This document shows, one piece after another, positions 1 to 11,553 of a stretch of 64,000 nt of DNA. This DNA is from Oreohelix idahoensis (taxonomy: Eukaryota; Mollusca; Gastropoda; Stylommatophora; Oreohelicidae): NCBI GenBank assembly GCA_024509875.1, contig JAMPIV010005806.1, forward strand, positions 588,001-652,000, written 5' to 3'. The notes under the pieces are model-generated. The model ran no database searches, had not been told where the DNA came from, and was given only the letters and a program-made list of their open reading frames with translations. Numbering within the stretch: the stretch's first letter is position 1; the number at the start of each line of letters is the position of its first letter. Position numbers and translations under genes: made by a program.

Positions 1-3000
1 CTGAATGACACCGGTGGTTGACAAAAACTTTGTCCTGAATGACACCAATGGTTGACCAAAAACTGTGCCCTGAATGACACCGGTGGTGGACAAAAACTGT
101 GTCCTGAATGACACCGGTGGTTTAAAAAAACTGTGTCCTGAATGACACCGGTGGTTGACAAAAAGTATGTCCTGAATGACACCGGTGGTTGACAAAAACT
201 GTGATCTGAATGACACCAGTGGTTGACAAAAACTGTGTCCTGAATGACACCGGTGGTTGACAAAAGCTGTGTCTTGAATGACACCGGTGGTTGACAAAAA
301 CTATGTCTTGAATGACACCGGTGGTTGACAAAAAATTTTGCCCTGAATGACACCGGTGGTTGCCAAAAACGGTGTCCTTAATGACAACGGTTGTTGACAA
401 AAACTGAGTCCTGAATGACACCGGTGGTTGACAAAAACTATGTCCTGAATGACACCGGCGGTTGAGAAAAACTATGTCCTTAATGACACCGGTGGCTGAC
501 AAAAACTGTGTCCTGAATGACACCGGTGGTTGACAAAAACGTTGTCCTGAATGACACCGGTGGTTGACAAAAACTATGTCCTGAATGACTCCGGTGGTTG
601 ACAAAAACTATGTCCTGAATGACACTGGTGGTTGAGAAAAACTGTGTCCTGAATGACACCGGCGGTTGACAAAAACTATATCCTGAATGACACCGGCGGT
701 TGACCAAAAACTGTGTCCTAAATGACACCTCTGGTTGACAAAAACTGCCCGGAATGACACCGGTGGTTGACAAAAACTGTGATCTAAATGACACCAATGG
801 TTGACAAAAATTGTGTCCTGAATGACACCGGTGGTTGACAAAAGCTGTGTCTTGAATGACACCGGTGGTTGACAAAAACTATGTCCTGAATGACACCGGT
901 GGTTGACAAAAACTGTGCCCTGAATGACACCGGTGGTTGACAAAAACTGTGTCCTGAATGACACCGGCGGTTGACAAAAACTATATCCTGAATGACACCG
1001 GCGGTTGACCAAAAACTATATCCTGATTGACACCGGTGTTTGACCAAAAACTGTGTCCTAAATGACACCGGTGGTTGACCAAAACTGTGTCCTGAATGAC
1101 GCGACTGGTTGACAAAACTATGTCCTGAATGACACCGCCGGTTGACAAAAACTATGTCCTGAATGACACCGGCGGTTGACAAAAACTATGTCCTGAATGA
1201 CATCGGTTGTTAACAAAAAATGTGTCCTGAATGACACCGGTGGTTGACAAAAACTGTGATCTGAATGACATCAGTGGTTGACAAAAACTGTCCTGAATGA
1301 CACCGGTGGTTGACAAAAGCTGTGTCTTGAATGACACCGGTGGTTGACCAAAAACTATGTCTTGAATGACATCGGTGGTTGACAAAAGTTTTGCCCTGAA
1401 TGACACCGGTGGTTGCCAAAAACGGTGTCCTTAATGACAACGGTTGTTGACAAAAACTGAGTCCTGAATGACACCGGTGGTTGACAAAAACTATGTCCTG
1501 AATGACACCGGCGGTTGAGAAAAACTATGTCCTTAATGACACCGTTGGCTGACAAAAACTGTGTCCTGAATGACACCGGTGGTTGACAAAAACGTTGTCC
1601 TGAATGACACCTGTGGTTGACAACAACTATGTCCTGAATGACACCGGTGTTTGACAAAAACTATGTCCTGAATGACACTGGTGGTTGACAAAAAATGTGT
1701 CCTGAATGACACCGGCGGTTGACAAAAACTATATCCTGAATGACACCGGTGGTTGACCAAAAACTGTGTCCTAAATGACACCTCTGGTTGACAAAAACTG
1801 TGCCCGGAATGACACCGGTGGTTGACAAAAACTGTGATCTAAATGACACCAGTGGTTGACAGAAATTGTGTCCTGAATGACACCGGTGGTTGACAAAAGC
1901 TGTGTCTTGAATGACACCGGAGGTTTACAAAAACTTATGTCCTGAATGACACAAGTGGTTGACCAAAAACCGTGCCCTGAATGACACCGGTGGTTGACAA
2001 AAACTGTGTCCTGAATGACACCGGCGGTTGACCAAAAACTATATCCTGAATGACACCGGTGTTTGACCAAAAACTGTGTCCTAAATGACACCGGTGGTTG
2101 ACAACAACTATGTCCTGAATGACATCGGTTGCTGACAAAAAATGTGTCCTGAATGACACCGGTGGTTGACAAAACTGTGTCCTGAATGACACCGGTGGCT
2201 GACAAATCTATGTCCTGAATGACACCGGCGGTTCACAAAAACTATGTCCTGAATGACACCGGTGGTTGAAAAACTTTGTCCTGAATGACACCGGTGGTTG
2301 ACACCAACTATGTCCTGAATGACACCAATGGTTGACAAAAACTGTGTCCTAAATGACGCCACTGGTTGACAAAAACTATGTCCTGAATGACACCGCCGGT
2401 TGACAAAAACTATGTCCTGAATGACACCGGTGGTTGACAAAAACTATGTCCTGAATGACACCGGTGGTTGACAAAAACTATGTCCTGAATGACATCGGTG
2501 GTTGACAAAAAATGGGTCCTGAATGACACCGGTGGTTGACAAAAAATGTGTCCTGAATGACACCGGTGGTTGACAAAAACTGTGTCCTGAATGACACCGG
2601 TGGTTGACAAAAACTATGTCCTGAATGACACCGGTGGTTCACAAAAACTATGTCCTGAATGACACCGGTGGTTGACAAAAACTTTGTCCTGGATGACACC
2701 CGTGGTTGACAACAACTATGTCCTGAATGACACCGGTGGTTGACAAAAACTGTGTCCTGAATGACACCGGTGGTTGAAAAAACTGTGTCCTGAATGACAC
2801 CGGTGGTTGACAAAAACTGAGTCCTGAATGACACCGGTGATTGACAAAAACTATGTCCTGAATGACATCGGCGGTTGACAAAAACTATTTCCTTAATGAC
2901 ACCGGTGGCTGACAAAAACTGTGTCCTGAATGACACCGGTGGTTGACAAAAAACTTTGTCCTGAATGACACCGGTGGTTTACAGCAACTATGTCCTGAAT

Positions 3001-4331
3001 GACACCGGTGGTTGACAAAAACTATGTCCTGAATGACACTGGTGGTTGACAAAAACTGTGTCCTGAATGACACCGGCGTTTGATAAAAACTATATCCTGA
3101 ATGACATCGGTGGTTGACCAAAAACTGTGTCCTAAATGACACCTCTGGTTGACAAAAACTGTGCCCAGAATGACGCCGGTGGTTGACAAAAACTGTGATC
3201 TAAATGACACTAGTGGTTGACAAAAATTGTGTCTTGAATGACACCGGTGGTTCAAAAAACTGTGTCCTGATTGACACCGGTGGTTGACAAAAAGTATGTC
3301 CTGAATGACACCGGTGGGTGACAAAAACTGTGATCTGAATGACACCGGTGGTTGACAAAAACTGTGTCCTGAATGACACCGGTGGCTGACAAAAGCTGTG
3401 TCTTGAATGACTCCGGTGGTTGACAAAAACTATGTCTTGAATGACACCGGTGGTTGACAAAAATTCTGCCCTGAATGACACCGGTGGTTGACAAAAACTG
3501 TGTCCTTAATGACAACGGTGATTGACAAAAACTGAGTCCTGAATGACTCCGGTTGTTGACAAAAACTGTGTCCTGAAAGACACCGGTGGTTGACAAAAAC
3601 TATGCACTGAATGACACCGATGGTTGACAAACACTGCGTCCTGAATGACACAGGCGGTTGACAAAAACTGTATCCTGAATAACGCCACTGGTTGACAAAA
3701 ACTATGTCCTGAATTACACCGGCGGTTGACAAAAACTATGTCCTGAATGACACCGGTGGTTGACAAAAACTGTGTCCTGAATGACACCGGTGGTTGACAA
3801 AAACTATGTCCTGAATGACACCGGTGGTTAACAAAAACTGTGTTCTGAATGACACCGGCGGTTGACAAAAACTATATCCTGAATGACACCGGTAGTTGAC
3901 CAAAAACTGTGTCGTGAATGACACCTATGGTCGACAAAAACTGTGCCCAGAATGACACCGGTGGTTGACAAAAACTATGTCCTGAATGACACCGGCGGTT
4001 GACAAAAACTATGTCCTGAATGACACCGGTGGTTGACAAAAACTGTGTCCTGAATGACACCGGTGGTTTACAAAAACTGTGTCCTGAATGACACCGGCGG
4101 TTGACCAAAAACTATATCGTGAATGACACCGGTGTTTGACCAAAAACTGTGTCCTAAATGACACCGGTGGTTGACCAAAACTGTGTCCTGAATGACGCAA
4201 CTGGTTGACAAAAACTATGTCCTGAATGACACCGGCGGTTGACAAAAACTATGTCCTGAATGACACCGGTGGTTGACAAAAACTATGTCCTGAATGACAT
4301 CGGTTGTTGACAAAAATGTGTCCTGAATGAC
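1..4331. repeat. 34-bp satellite array, left block
   Basis: About 127 tandem copies of a 34-bp unit, which on the + strand contains GAATGACACCGGTGG followed by TTGACAAAAACTATGTCCT or close variants. The unit carries the 8-bp palindrome CACCGGTG. Variation is mostly point changes (ACCGGTGG/ACCAGTGG/ACCGGCGG; CTATGTCC/CTGTGTCC/CTGTGATC) with a few 1-3 bp indels. The array begins outside the window. Because 34 is not a multiple of 3 and the minus-strand unit has no stop in any frame, it gives long but meaningless minus-strand reading frames. It continues at 13,461 beyond the inserted LTR element. Confidence 0.97.
4327..4331. repeat. 5-bp target site duplication (left), ATGAC
   Basis: ATGAC directly precedes the 5' LTR and recurs at 13,461-13,465 directly after the 3' LTR. 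The sequence is part of the 34-bp satellite unit. Removing the element plus one copy restores an in-phase unit, so the insertion site is exact. Confidence 0.95.
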
Positions 4332-5181
4332 TGTTAAGGTATTTTATTGGCATGGTCTGCTAGAGGTTAACAGCATAAGATTAATAGGTGACTACGTTTA
4401 ATATAATGTAAATAATTGTTAGTTAGTGTACGCGATACACACGATTGATTATGACGTGTATGCGTTGGTATGTCACGCACCGTGACTAGGTTACCAGACC
4501 CTTTTCTTAGATGACCGTCAAACGGATAAGACGTGTCCTATAATCCTTCCAGTGGTAGGCATGATATTGCCGCACATATGTTATTGCAGTACGGACATGG
4601 GTCAGTCCGATATTCTTATGAAGAGAGGAATGTATCGAGGTTAGTAATTTTAACTAAAGTCAAGGAAGGATGAAATTATGGTCCACATTCGTTTTATATC
4701 GCCAGACGTCTAATCTCATTGTCGGCCGTTGGATGTCCCAACCGCGCGTAAATATAGTTACGACGTTCTGACTATAGTGTTGCATATTATTGGACCAGGA
4801 CTATAATGCATGGATAGCATTTATGATGTATGATTCAATTCCAATATATAATGTTTTCATAATCAACCTCCATGGACTGTCTACTGTTTGAAATGTATAT
4901 TAAAAATTGTGTGGACTCGAGAAGAGACTTATCACGTTCATTGAAGTTACAAATTCAACAATTATGATACTGAGTTCAAACCTTGTGACAGACAGAAAGT
5001 ATTAACTCACATTCGCGTAACTATTCCAACAATAGCACGATCAAGAATTAATGAATCAAATGACCAGAACTAAGAAGCTTATTGAATCAATGAGAACGGT
5101 GGCTTTCCACAACGACCACTGAAATAGAAGACGGGGCCGCAACAACAATAAAAGAAGTGAATCGTATAAAGCCCCGCAACA
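4332..5181 (+). repeat. 5' LTR (850 bp)
   Basis: Direct repeat of 12,611-13,460 with only three substitutions (positions 4,497, 4,751 and 4,842; partners 12,776, 13,030 and 13,121) and no indels. Begins TGTTAAGGTA and ends CCGCAACA. A polyadenylation hexamer AATAAA lies at 5,147-5,152, about 30 bp from the right end. A primer-binding site is expected just after 5,181. TGGTTGCCATTGCTGGGG starting about 5,185 begins with TGG, but I could not match it confidently to a tRNA 3' end. Confidence 0.95.
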
Positions 5182-6786
5182 AAGTGGTTGCCATTGCTGG
5201 GGAACGAAGGAAGAAAGAAATTTTTCTTGTTTACATACTTTCACGGACTGTTTACGATTACAAGAAAACGTTCAAGTCACATGATTCCGAACATGACGTG
5301 GCTTGTGTAACTATGCAAAAATCAGTGACGTCACAATATTCCGTGTACAAGCCAACGATCGAAGGACGATGCCAGCTCACCTAATGTTTCATTCAAGAAT
5401 ACAACTTCTCAGTAGATCATAGGATTGAAAAGACATTATTTACCAACAAGGAGCAAACAGTCCTATCCTCTAGTCTAGGCCGTTGGTGAAGATCGCATCG
5501 GACGACGGGTTAAAAGATAAGTCTCAGTTCGTGACTGTTGTCATTCATAAGAAACATCACTGAGTCTAATTCACATTTTGCAGGCATGTCCGTTCTATAT
5601 ATTTTATATGCACGTTATATTTGTTTTCATTGTTTGTGCTGTGCCTAATTTGTGGGGAGGTTGGAGTGGAGATTCAGAATGAATAAATTATGGCTCTACG
5701 GATTGCCGATATTCATTCTGAACGGTCTTTAGGGTAGTGAATTAAATCGCATTTCGCGGAGAACGCGTCGATGACATTTCCGGGGCTTGTTTCGTTCGGG
5801 ACTGCATTTAATTCACAGTATATGTTAGATGTCTAGTTTGGTGAAATAATCGGTGTATTTTATCGTATTCAGTTTAAATTCTATTTAGTTTGGTAACAAT
5901 GTTAGTAATCTATCTTGTTCTTTCTGATCTTGCTATTATTCAGTTCATTTTTTTTTGTATAACCGTCAATGAGTCCATGTTTGCGTCATTAATTTTTGTG
6001 TACGCAGATTTAACTCTATATTCAGTTAACCTTCACCCTACTCTATATTTCCGGTTTGCAGATTTGGTTTCATAATATCAATTTTTATTGTAGAAACGTC
6101 TTGTTTCGTGATAATATGGTTTGTTTATCCTTGGTTTACCCATCGTATCGTATGTCCTCATTTCATCTGTTCATGATTTAACACTAATAATATAATTTCT
6201 TGCTTAATAAGAGTGTATATGAATATAATTAAAATTTAATGACTTTTAAGGAGAATTAGGGACTTTGCACCAATTTGCAGTGGTAGTCCAAGAAATGGGC
6301 GATGCACTTTATAGCTCATGATTAAGGCATAATATAATAATAATATATATTTATAAAATAATTTGACTTTTTAGTCTGTCCTGCATATAAAGGACATAGT
6401 GTATATTATTTGGTACATTTTTTCCATTACTAAATGATTTACTTAGCACATATCACTGACTGAATGATATAATACTTGAGGAATAATACTATTTATTATT
6501 AGGTGCATGATAGTAATTCAGCACCCGAAATAGATAAATATCATAACTATTTATGATATATTAACGAGTATATATGTAATATTTTCCCAACATAGTATGT
6601 CTATGTATGGAATCTACAAATAATAGTTAGATAATATTACAATTAATTAAATTGAACATTCCCAGATTAAGTTCAATAATATTATGATTGTTTATATCGA
6701 CTATTCATAAATTGAATAAGTATAATAATTACTTAAAATTTATTGGTGATTATTACATAACCATTACGTACAATATTAACGTCAAG
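5182..6786 (+). other. Leader region of the LTR element
   Basis: About 1.6 kb between the 5' LTR and the first plausible ATG of the Gag ORF. It is AT-rich, increasingly so toward 6,300-6,780, and has no long reading frame. It probably holds the primer-binding site and packaging signals; neither can be pinned down by eye. Confidence 0.6.
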
Positions 6787-8733
6787 ATGCTTAACTTAGA
6801 CTATTTTATTAAAAATGGTAAAGATTTTGGGAAAAAAGGAGAACTTCTCGAGGCTTATGCATTGGCTGAATTTGCAAAATATAAGGCAGAAGAGGAGGAA
6901 AAGAAAGCCATTGCTAAAGCAGAGATGGAAGAACTTGAAAGAAAACAGGCGGAAAAGAAGGCAGAATTAAGACAAGAAGAAGAAAGAAAGATAGCAAGAG
7001 ATGAAATCCTACGGATTGAAGAAGAGAATAAATTGAAACGACAAGAAATCATACTGCAGCAAGAAATGGAATTGCAACGACTTAAATTAGAAACAGCAAA
7101 ACTTAATTCACAGGGCGCTGCAGCAACCCAAAATGATACTGCTCAATCTGGATCTTCATCCACACGACTTAAAGGTAATTATTACTTTAAGCTGCCTCCA
7201 TTCAAGTTACACGTAGATGACCTTTCATCGTGGCTCGCGCGCTTTGAGGACATATGTAAGGTGAATAACCTTGACAAAGCGGCATGGGCACTGAAACTTA
7301 AGGAATTTCTAGATGGCGAACCTGCAAGTGCAGCACAAAATATAGATCCAACACTATCAACAGACTATGAGGCCATTAAGACGTTGTTACTACGTCGTTT
7401 CCACTTGAACGAAGAGGCATGTAGATTGCGTTTTAAAAGTTTGTTGCCAGATAACAATAGAGATTTCACAGGTTTTATTGCTAACATACGCAATACTTTT
7501 AACAGATGGGTTGAACTGGCAGGTGTCAACAAATCCTACGACAAGTTAGTCGATTTGTTATTGAGGGATAAAGTATTATCGTCTGTCAGCCCACCATTCT
7601 TTGCTTATCTGCAAGAAAGAAAACCAGAATCTATTGATGAGTTAGAAAAAATTTCTTTAAATTACTGCACAGCTCATCCGAATGCTAATATTTCTGGCAC
7701 ATTGATAAGAGAACCACTTCCTGTAGCCTCCAATATGGCATATCATAATCATAACAAACCTAGAACACACAGTGTAGACAGGGGTAGGTTCAAAGGAAAC
7801 TATGACATTAATTTTCATAAGGGACAGAATAACTTTAACAATAACTTTAATAGAGGACGACAACAAACCAGAAACTATTCACCTCAGTCAAGAAATAACA
7901 GTAATCCACGTAACTCAAGTTATAATCGATCATATAACTATAATAATGATTACAAGTGGAACAATAGCGATAATTATAACTCGAGACATCGAGATAACAG
8001 TTACAATAGAGGACAACGGGATAATTCATCTAATTTATCGCGTCATCGTTCTCATTCTCGTAGATCGACAACTTATAACCATAATACAGGGGCAGCTGTT
8101 ACTACTGCTACAACCCCTAGGGTTCAGAGTTCAACTACTGATAACAAAATACAGTCATCGTCTACTTGTTTTGCAATGAATTATAACGTGGCAAATAGTT
8201 GCCCAACATGTAATCTTATATTTCAGAAAGCAAAAGAGACAGTTCTGAACTGCGGTCATATTCTACCAGAAGTCAGTCTAGCAGTCAATGACGGAACAGG
8301 ATCACTGATCTTCAACAGAGGAAAAGTTAATGGATCCATCGTCTCAGTCTTAAGAGATTCGGGATCGACCACGATCGGAATCCGTCAGACACTTGTTCAT
8401 CCAAATTGTGCAACTGGAGAACATGTCAGGTGCATGACTTTTGGGGGAACCATAGAATATTATCCAACAGCTATTATTTACATTGACACACCTTTCTTCA
8501 CAGGCAATGTTAAAGCATGCATGTTAAGAAACCCAATTGCCGACCTTATGGTGGGATGCATACACGGGAGTAAAGATTGCACACCAGATGAGATTATTCA
8601 ATGGGAAAAAAATAATCTATACATCGGAAATGCAGCAATAACCAGAGCACATACAAAACAATTAGAGACTATAGACACGGAAAACAAGGAAACAAATGAT
8701 CATGAAAAATATCGAGATTCATTCTGCTATTGA
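6787..8733 (+). CDS. Gag-protease polyprotein of the LTR element
   Basis: Structural Gag plus aspartic protease in one ORF of 648 codons, counted from the first in-frame ATG (6,787). The frame is open further upstream to about 6,688 but without an ATG. Residues about 19-105 are a highly charged Glu/Lys-rich coiled coil. Residues about 131-320 resemble a retrotransposon Gag capsid domain (LPPFKLHVDDLSSWLARFED, then RRFHLNEEACRLRF). Residues about 330-460 are an Asn/Arg/Ser/Tyr-rich basic stretch, probably nucleic-acid binding. A CPTC...CGH cluster near residue 472 could be an atypical zinc finger; there is no classical CCHC knuckle. The protease has VLRDSGST with catalytic Asp about 524 and a second hydrophobic-glycine motif LMVG about 586. 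Pol follows in the +1 frame with an overlap at 8,675-8,733. No break is seen in this ORF. Confidence 0.85.
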   Translation: MLNLDYFIKNGKDFGKKGELLEAYALAEFAKYKAEEEEKKAIAKAEMEELERKQAEKKAELRQEEERKIARDEILRIEEENKLKRQEIILQQEMELQRLKLETAKLNSQGAAATQNDTAQSGSSSTRLKGNYYFKLPPFKLHVDDLSSWLARFEDICKVNNLDKAAWALKLKEFLDGEPASAAQNIDPTLSTDYEAIKTLLLRRFHLNEEACRLRFKSLLPDNNRDFTGFIANIRNTFNRWVELAGVNKSYDKLVDLLLRDKVLSSVSPPFFAYLQERKPESIDELEKISLNYCTAHPNANISGTLIREPLPVASNMAYHNHNKPRTHSVDRGRFKGNYDINFHKGQNNFNNNFNRGRQQTRNYSPQSRNNSNPRNSSYNRSYNYNNDYKWNNSDNYNSRHRDNSYNRGQRDNSSNLSRHRSHSRRSTTYNHNTGAAVTTATTPRVQSSTTDNKIQSSSTCFAMNYNVANSCPTCNLIFQKAKETVLNCGHILPEVSLAVNDGTGSLIFNRGKVNGSIVSVLRDSGSTTIGIRQTLVHPNCATGEHVRCMTFGGTIEYYPTAIIYIDTPFFTGNVKACMLRNPIADLMVGCIHGSKDCTPDEIIQWEKNNLYIGNAAITRAHTKQLETIDTENKETNDHEKYRDSFCY

Positions 8734-10000
8734 CCGAGTATCATTTGCTGCAAAACAGAGGGAAGACAGGTCACTAACAAAATTTTTTACGCTGGTCAAC
8801 AAAGATGACAATCTTTCTAGGAACATAAATTATAGTCAGTGGTTTAGTATTAAAAATGACATTTTATTAAGATGTTTTATGGATAAAACTCAGATAAGAC
8901 AACAAGTCATGGTACCTTTTGCTTTTAGGCGGTACATACTTCAACATGCACATGATTCTAAGTGTGCAGGTCACATGGGTTATACTCGTACACGTTCACG
9001 AGTATTATCTTCTTTTTTTTTTGGCCGGGAGTATCACGAGATATTTCACAGTACGTACGCTCCTGTACGATATGCCAAGAAGTGAAAGCACGGGGAGCCT
9101 TTCACACGGCGCCTATTCAGGCTTGTGATATATCGGTGAGACCTTTCGACAAAATGGCCATTGATATCATTGGCCCACTTTTACCATCAGCCAGAGGACA
9201 TAGGTTTATTCTCACTTGCATCGATTTATGCACACGATGGCCAGAAGCCATCCCATTAAAAACAACCACCACCACAACAGATGTAGCTGATGCACTACAC
9301 TTGATCTTTTCTAGAGTAGGTTTTCCTAGAAAAACTTTTTGTCAGATCATGGTTCTCAATTTATATCTGAGACTATGACGGAGGTAATGAAGACTTGGCA
9401 AATAGATAGAAACCTCAGCAGCATTTATCACCCAATGAGTAATGGTGCTGTAGAAAGACTTAACCGTACACTCAAACAAATGCTACATAAAGTTACAGTT
9501 AACCATCCACAGGACTGGGACAGAGTGCTACCAGCGGTGTTATTCGCTTATCGAGAGGTGCCAAATGAACAAACTGGCTTCTCTCCGTTTCATTTAGTCT
9601 TTGGCGCTCCTCCAAGAGGTCCTATGGGACTGATAAAAGATTTATTAATCGATTCTGAGATGACTCAGGACACTCAGTCATCCTATGAATATGTAATTAA
9701 TCTCCGGAATAACATTATTGATGCCTGTCAAATGGCAACAGCTTCATCTGAGGCTGCGAAAGAGAAAGCTAGAACTTTCCAAAACAGTAATAGACGATTA
9801 CGTCAATTATTTCCAGGAGATCAAGCTTATGTGTTATTGCCACATAACAATAATAGACTACTAATCTCGTGGAATGGTCCTTACCAGGTTATCAATAAGA
9901 TTTCTGATGTTGATTATGTCCTGGACATTAAGGGACATCACAAAATATTTCACATAAATATGCTCAAGCAATTTCATACTCGACCTGAACATCTACAAGC
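8675..10000 (+). pseudogene. Integrase region of pol (frame-broken), upstream of RT
   Basis: Inserts element cDNA into the host chromosome. The N-terminal zinc-binding part (HAHDSKCAGHMG, then CTICQ) is near 8,945-9,080. The DDE core has Asp in MAIDIIGPL (codon 9,163), Asp in SDHGSQF (9,345) and Glu in GAVERLNRTLK (9,453). The C-terminus has a GPY-type module (SWNGPYQV, then FHINMLKQF, near 9,870-9,980). Two frame changes interrupt it: at or near the T10 run 9,013-9,022 and the T5 run 9,336-9,340. Each behaves like one missing base. The frame opens at 8,675, +1 relative to Gag-protease, so a +1 ribosomal shift or reinitiation would be needed. Its location 5' of RT is the unusual feature. Confidence 0.9.
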
Positions 10001-11130
10001 TATTTTTCATGAATTAGATGACACTTTCAGACCTACATGTCACTATTCTAATTTATCCGTTATCCAGGAAGAAGAATCTTCTTTTCCTGAGGTACAGTTA
10101 GCTTTACCTGTACCTGTAGTACAATCTAGCGAATCTTGGCGGGACGTAACCATCTCTTCGTCGGTTACACCGCAACAGCATCAAAAGATTGCTGATCTGC
10201 TACAATCTTATCCAGATGTGTTGACCGATGTTCCAGGTCGCACATCAGTCATTAATCATGACATCACTCTTAACGAGGATACTCCAATTCGGGTACATCC
10301 TTATTCTGTTCCTATACACTTTCTTACTAAAACTACTAAGGAACTTGAACAGATGTTATCTTTAGGAATTATCGAAACTAGTAATTCCCCATTTTCTTCT
10401 CCATTAGTTATTGTCCGAAAGAAGGACAATAACATTAGACTATGCGTCGACTATAGAAAATTAAATGCACAAACGATAGTTGATAGCGAACCACATCCAC
10501 TTCTCGATGACTTACTGCCACGTCTATCGACAGCAACTATATTTACTAAGATAGACTTAACTAAAGGTTATTGGCAGATACCACTAACCGAAAAGCAAAA
10601 TACTACACAGCGTTTTCAACTCCGCTAGGTCTATACCAGTGGAACGTGATGCCTTTTGGGCTGGTTAACGCTCCAGCTACCTTTGTTCGCATGATGCGAC
10701 ACATTTTTTCAGGTAGACCAGACATTATTACATATATAGATGACATATGCTTGTTTAGTTCATCTTTTGAGGAACATTTTTTTGGGTCTTGGATACGTTT
10801 TTTGATACCTTGAGAAGGTACAAGTTAACTGCTAAACCTACAAAATTACAGGTAGCATTTCATGAGATCACTTTTTTGGGTCACATTATTGGAGCTGGAT
10901 ATATCCGAACATTACCCAGTACAGTTTCAAAAATTTTAAACATTTCCGTTCCTCAAACGAAGAAACAAGTGAGAAGCTTGTTAGGTCTAGTCCAATATTA
11001 CAGTAGATTCGTACCTAAATTGTCATCCATCACTGCTGTATTGTCCTCATTACTAAAGAAGAACATGCCAGTGAAAGTGACATGGACTGACGAATGTGAC
11101 AGAATTTTTCGGCAAATAATTTCTATATTT
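10001..11130 (+). pseudogene. Reverse transcriptase region of pol (frame-broken)
   Basis: RNA-dependent DNA polymerase of the element. A spacer (about 10,001-10,280) leads to the RT fingers (SNSPFSSPLVIVRKKD, RLCVDYRKLN), then FTKIDLTKGYWQIPL (about 10,545-10,590), QWNVMPFGLVNAPATF and the catalytic box YIDD (10,733-10,744). The connection domain follows (FLGHIIGAGYIR; LLGLVQYYSRFVPKLS). Motifs are clearly Ty3/gypsy-type. Frame changes fall at the A4 run 10,591-10,594 (or the adjacent A4 at 10,596-10,599) and the T7 run 10,777-10,783. Both are again of the one-base-missing kind. Without them the domain would be uninterrupted. Confidence 0.92.
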
Positions 11131-11553
11131 TCAAATCCACCTATTTTGAGATTAATTGATGCTTCTAAAAAGTTCATTCTTCGTACAGATGCGAGTAACT
11201 ACGGAATTGGCGCATGTTTGCTCCAATACCATGACGACATCCTCCATCCAAACTTGTACGTGTCACGAAAACTGAAACCACCAGAAGTGAAGTACTCTAC
11301 GGTTGATCGCGAACTCTTAGCCGTCGTGTGGGCGATAACCAAACTAGAAAAATTCCTACTGGGAGCCCCTTTTGTAGTACAAACCGATCAAAGGGCCGTA
11401 GCGTCACTACAACGAGCAAATCACAAGAGTCCAAAATTGACCAGATTTGCTATACTCCTCCAACCCTTCGAGTTTTCAATCGAGTACATCACAGGATCCG
11501 ACAACATCTTGGCAGATACATTATCTCGAAATCCTAATGATGTCGATTCCTAA
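11131..11553 (+). CDS. RNase H region ending pol
   Basis: Degrades the RNA strand during reverse transcription. Acidic residues occur in expected contexts: Asp in FILRTDASNYGIGA (codon about 11,188), Glu in STVDRELLAVVW, Asp in VVQTDQRAV and Asp in DNILADTLSR near the C-terminus. The ORF is continuous with the RT end from about 10,789 and stops at 11,551-11,553. No integrase or chromodomain follows, confirming that integrase occurs only upstream of RT. Confidence 0.92.
   Translation, partial: SNPPILRLIDASKKFILRTDASNYGIGACLLQYHDDILHPNLYVSRKLKPPEVKYSTVDRELLAVVWAITKLEKFLLGAPFVVQTDQRAVASLQRANHKSPKLTRFAILLQPFEFSIEYITGSDNILADTLSRNPNDVDS

Noticed and set aside
1..4331. 34-bp unit with a central palindrome considered as a site-specific recombinase target.
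   Set aside because: The match is only in length; arms are not inverted repeats around a spacer, and no recombinase gene is present.
5185..5210. Specific tRNA assignment of the primer-binding site.
   Set aside because: The sequence begins with TGG at a plausible offset, but I could not align it convincingly to a known tRNA acceptor and T-arm.
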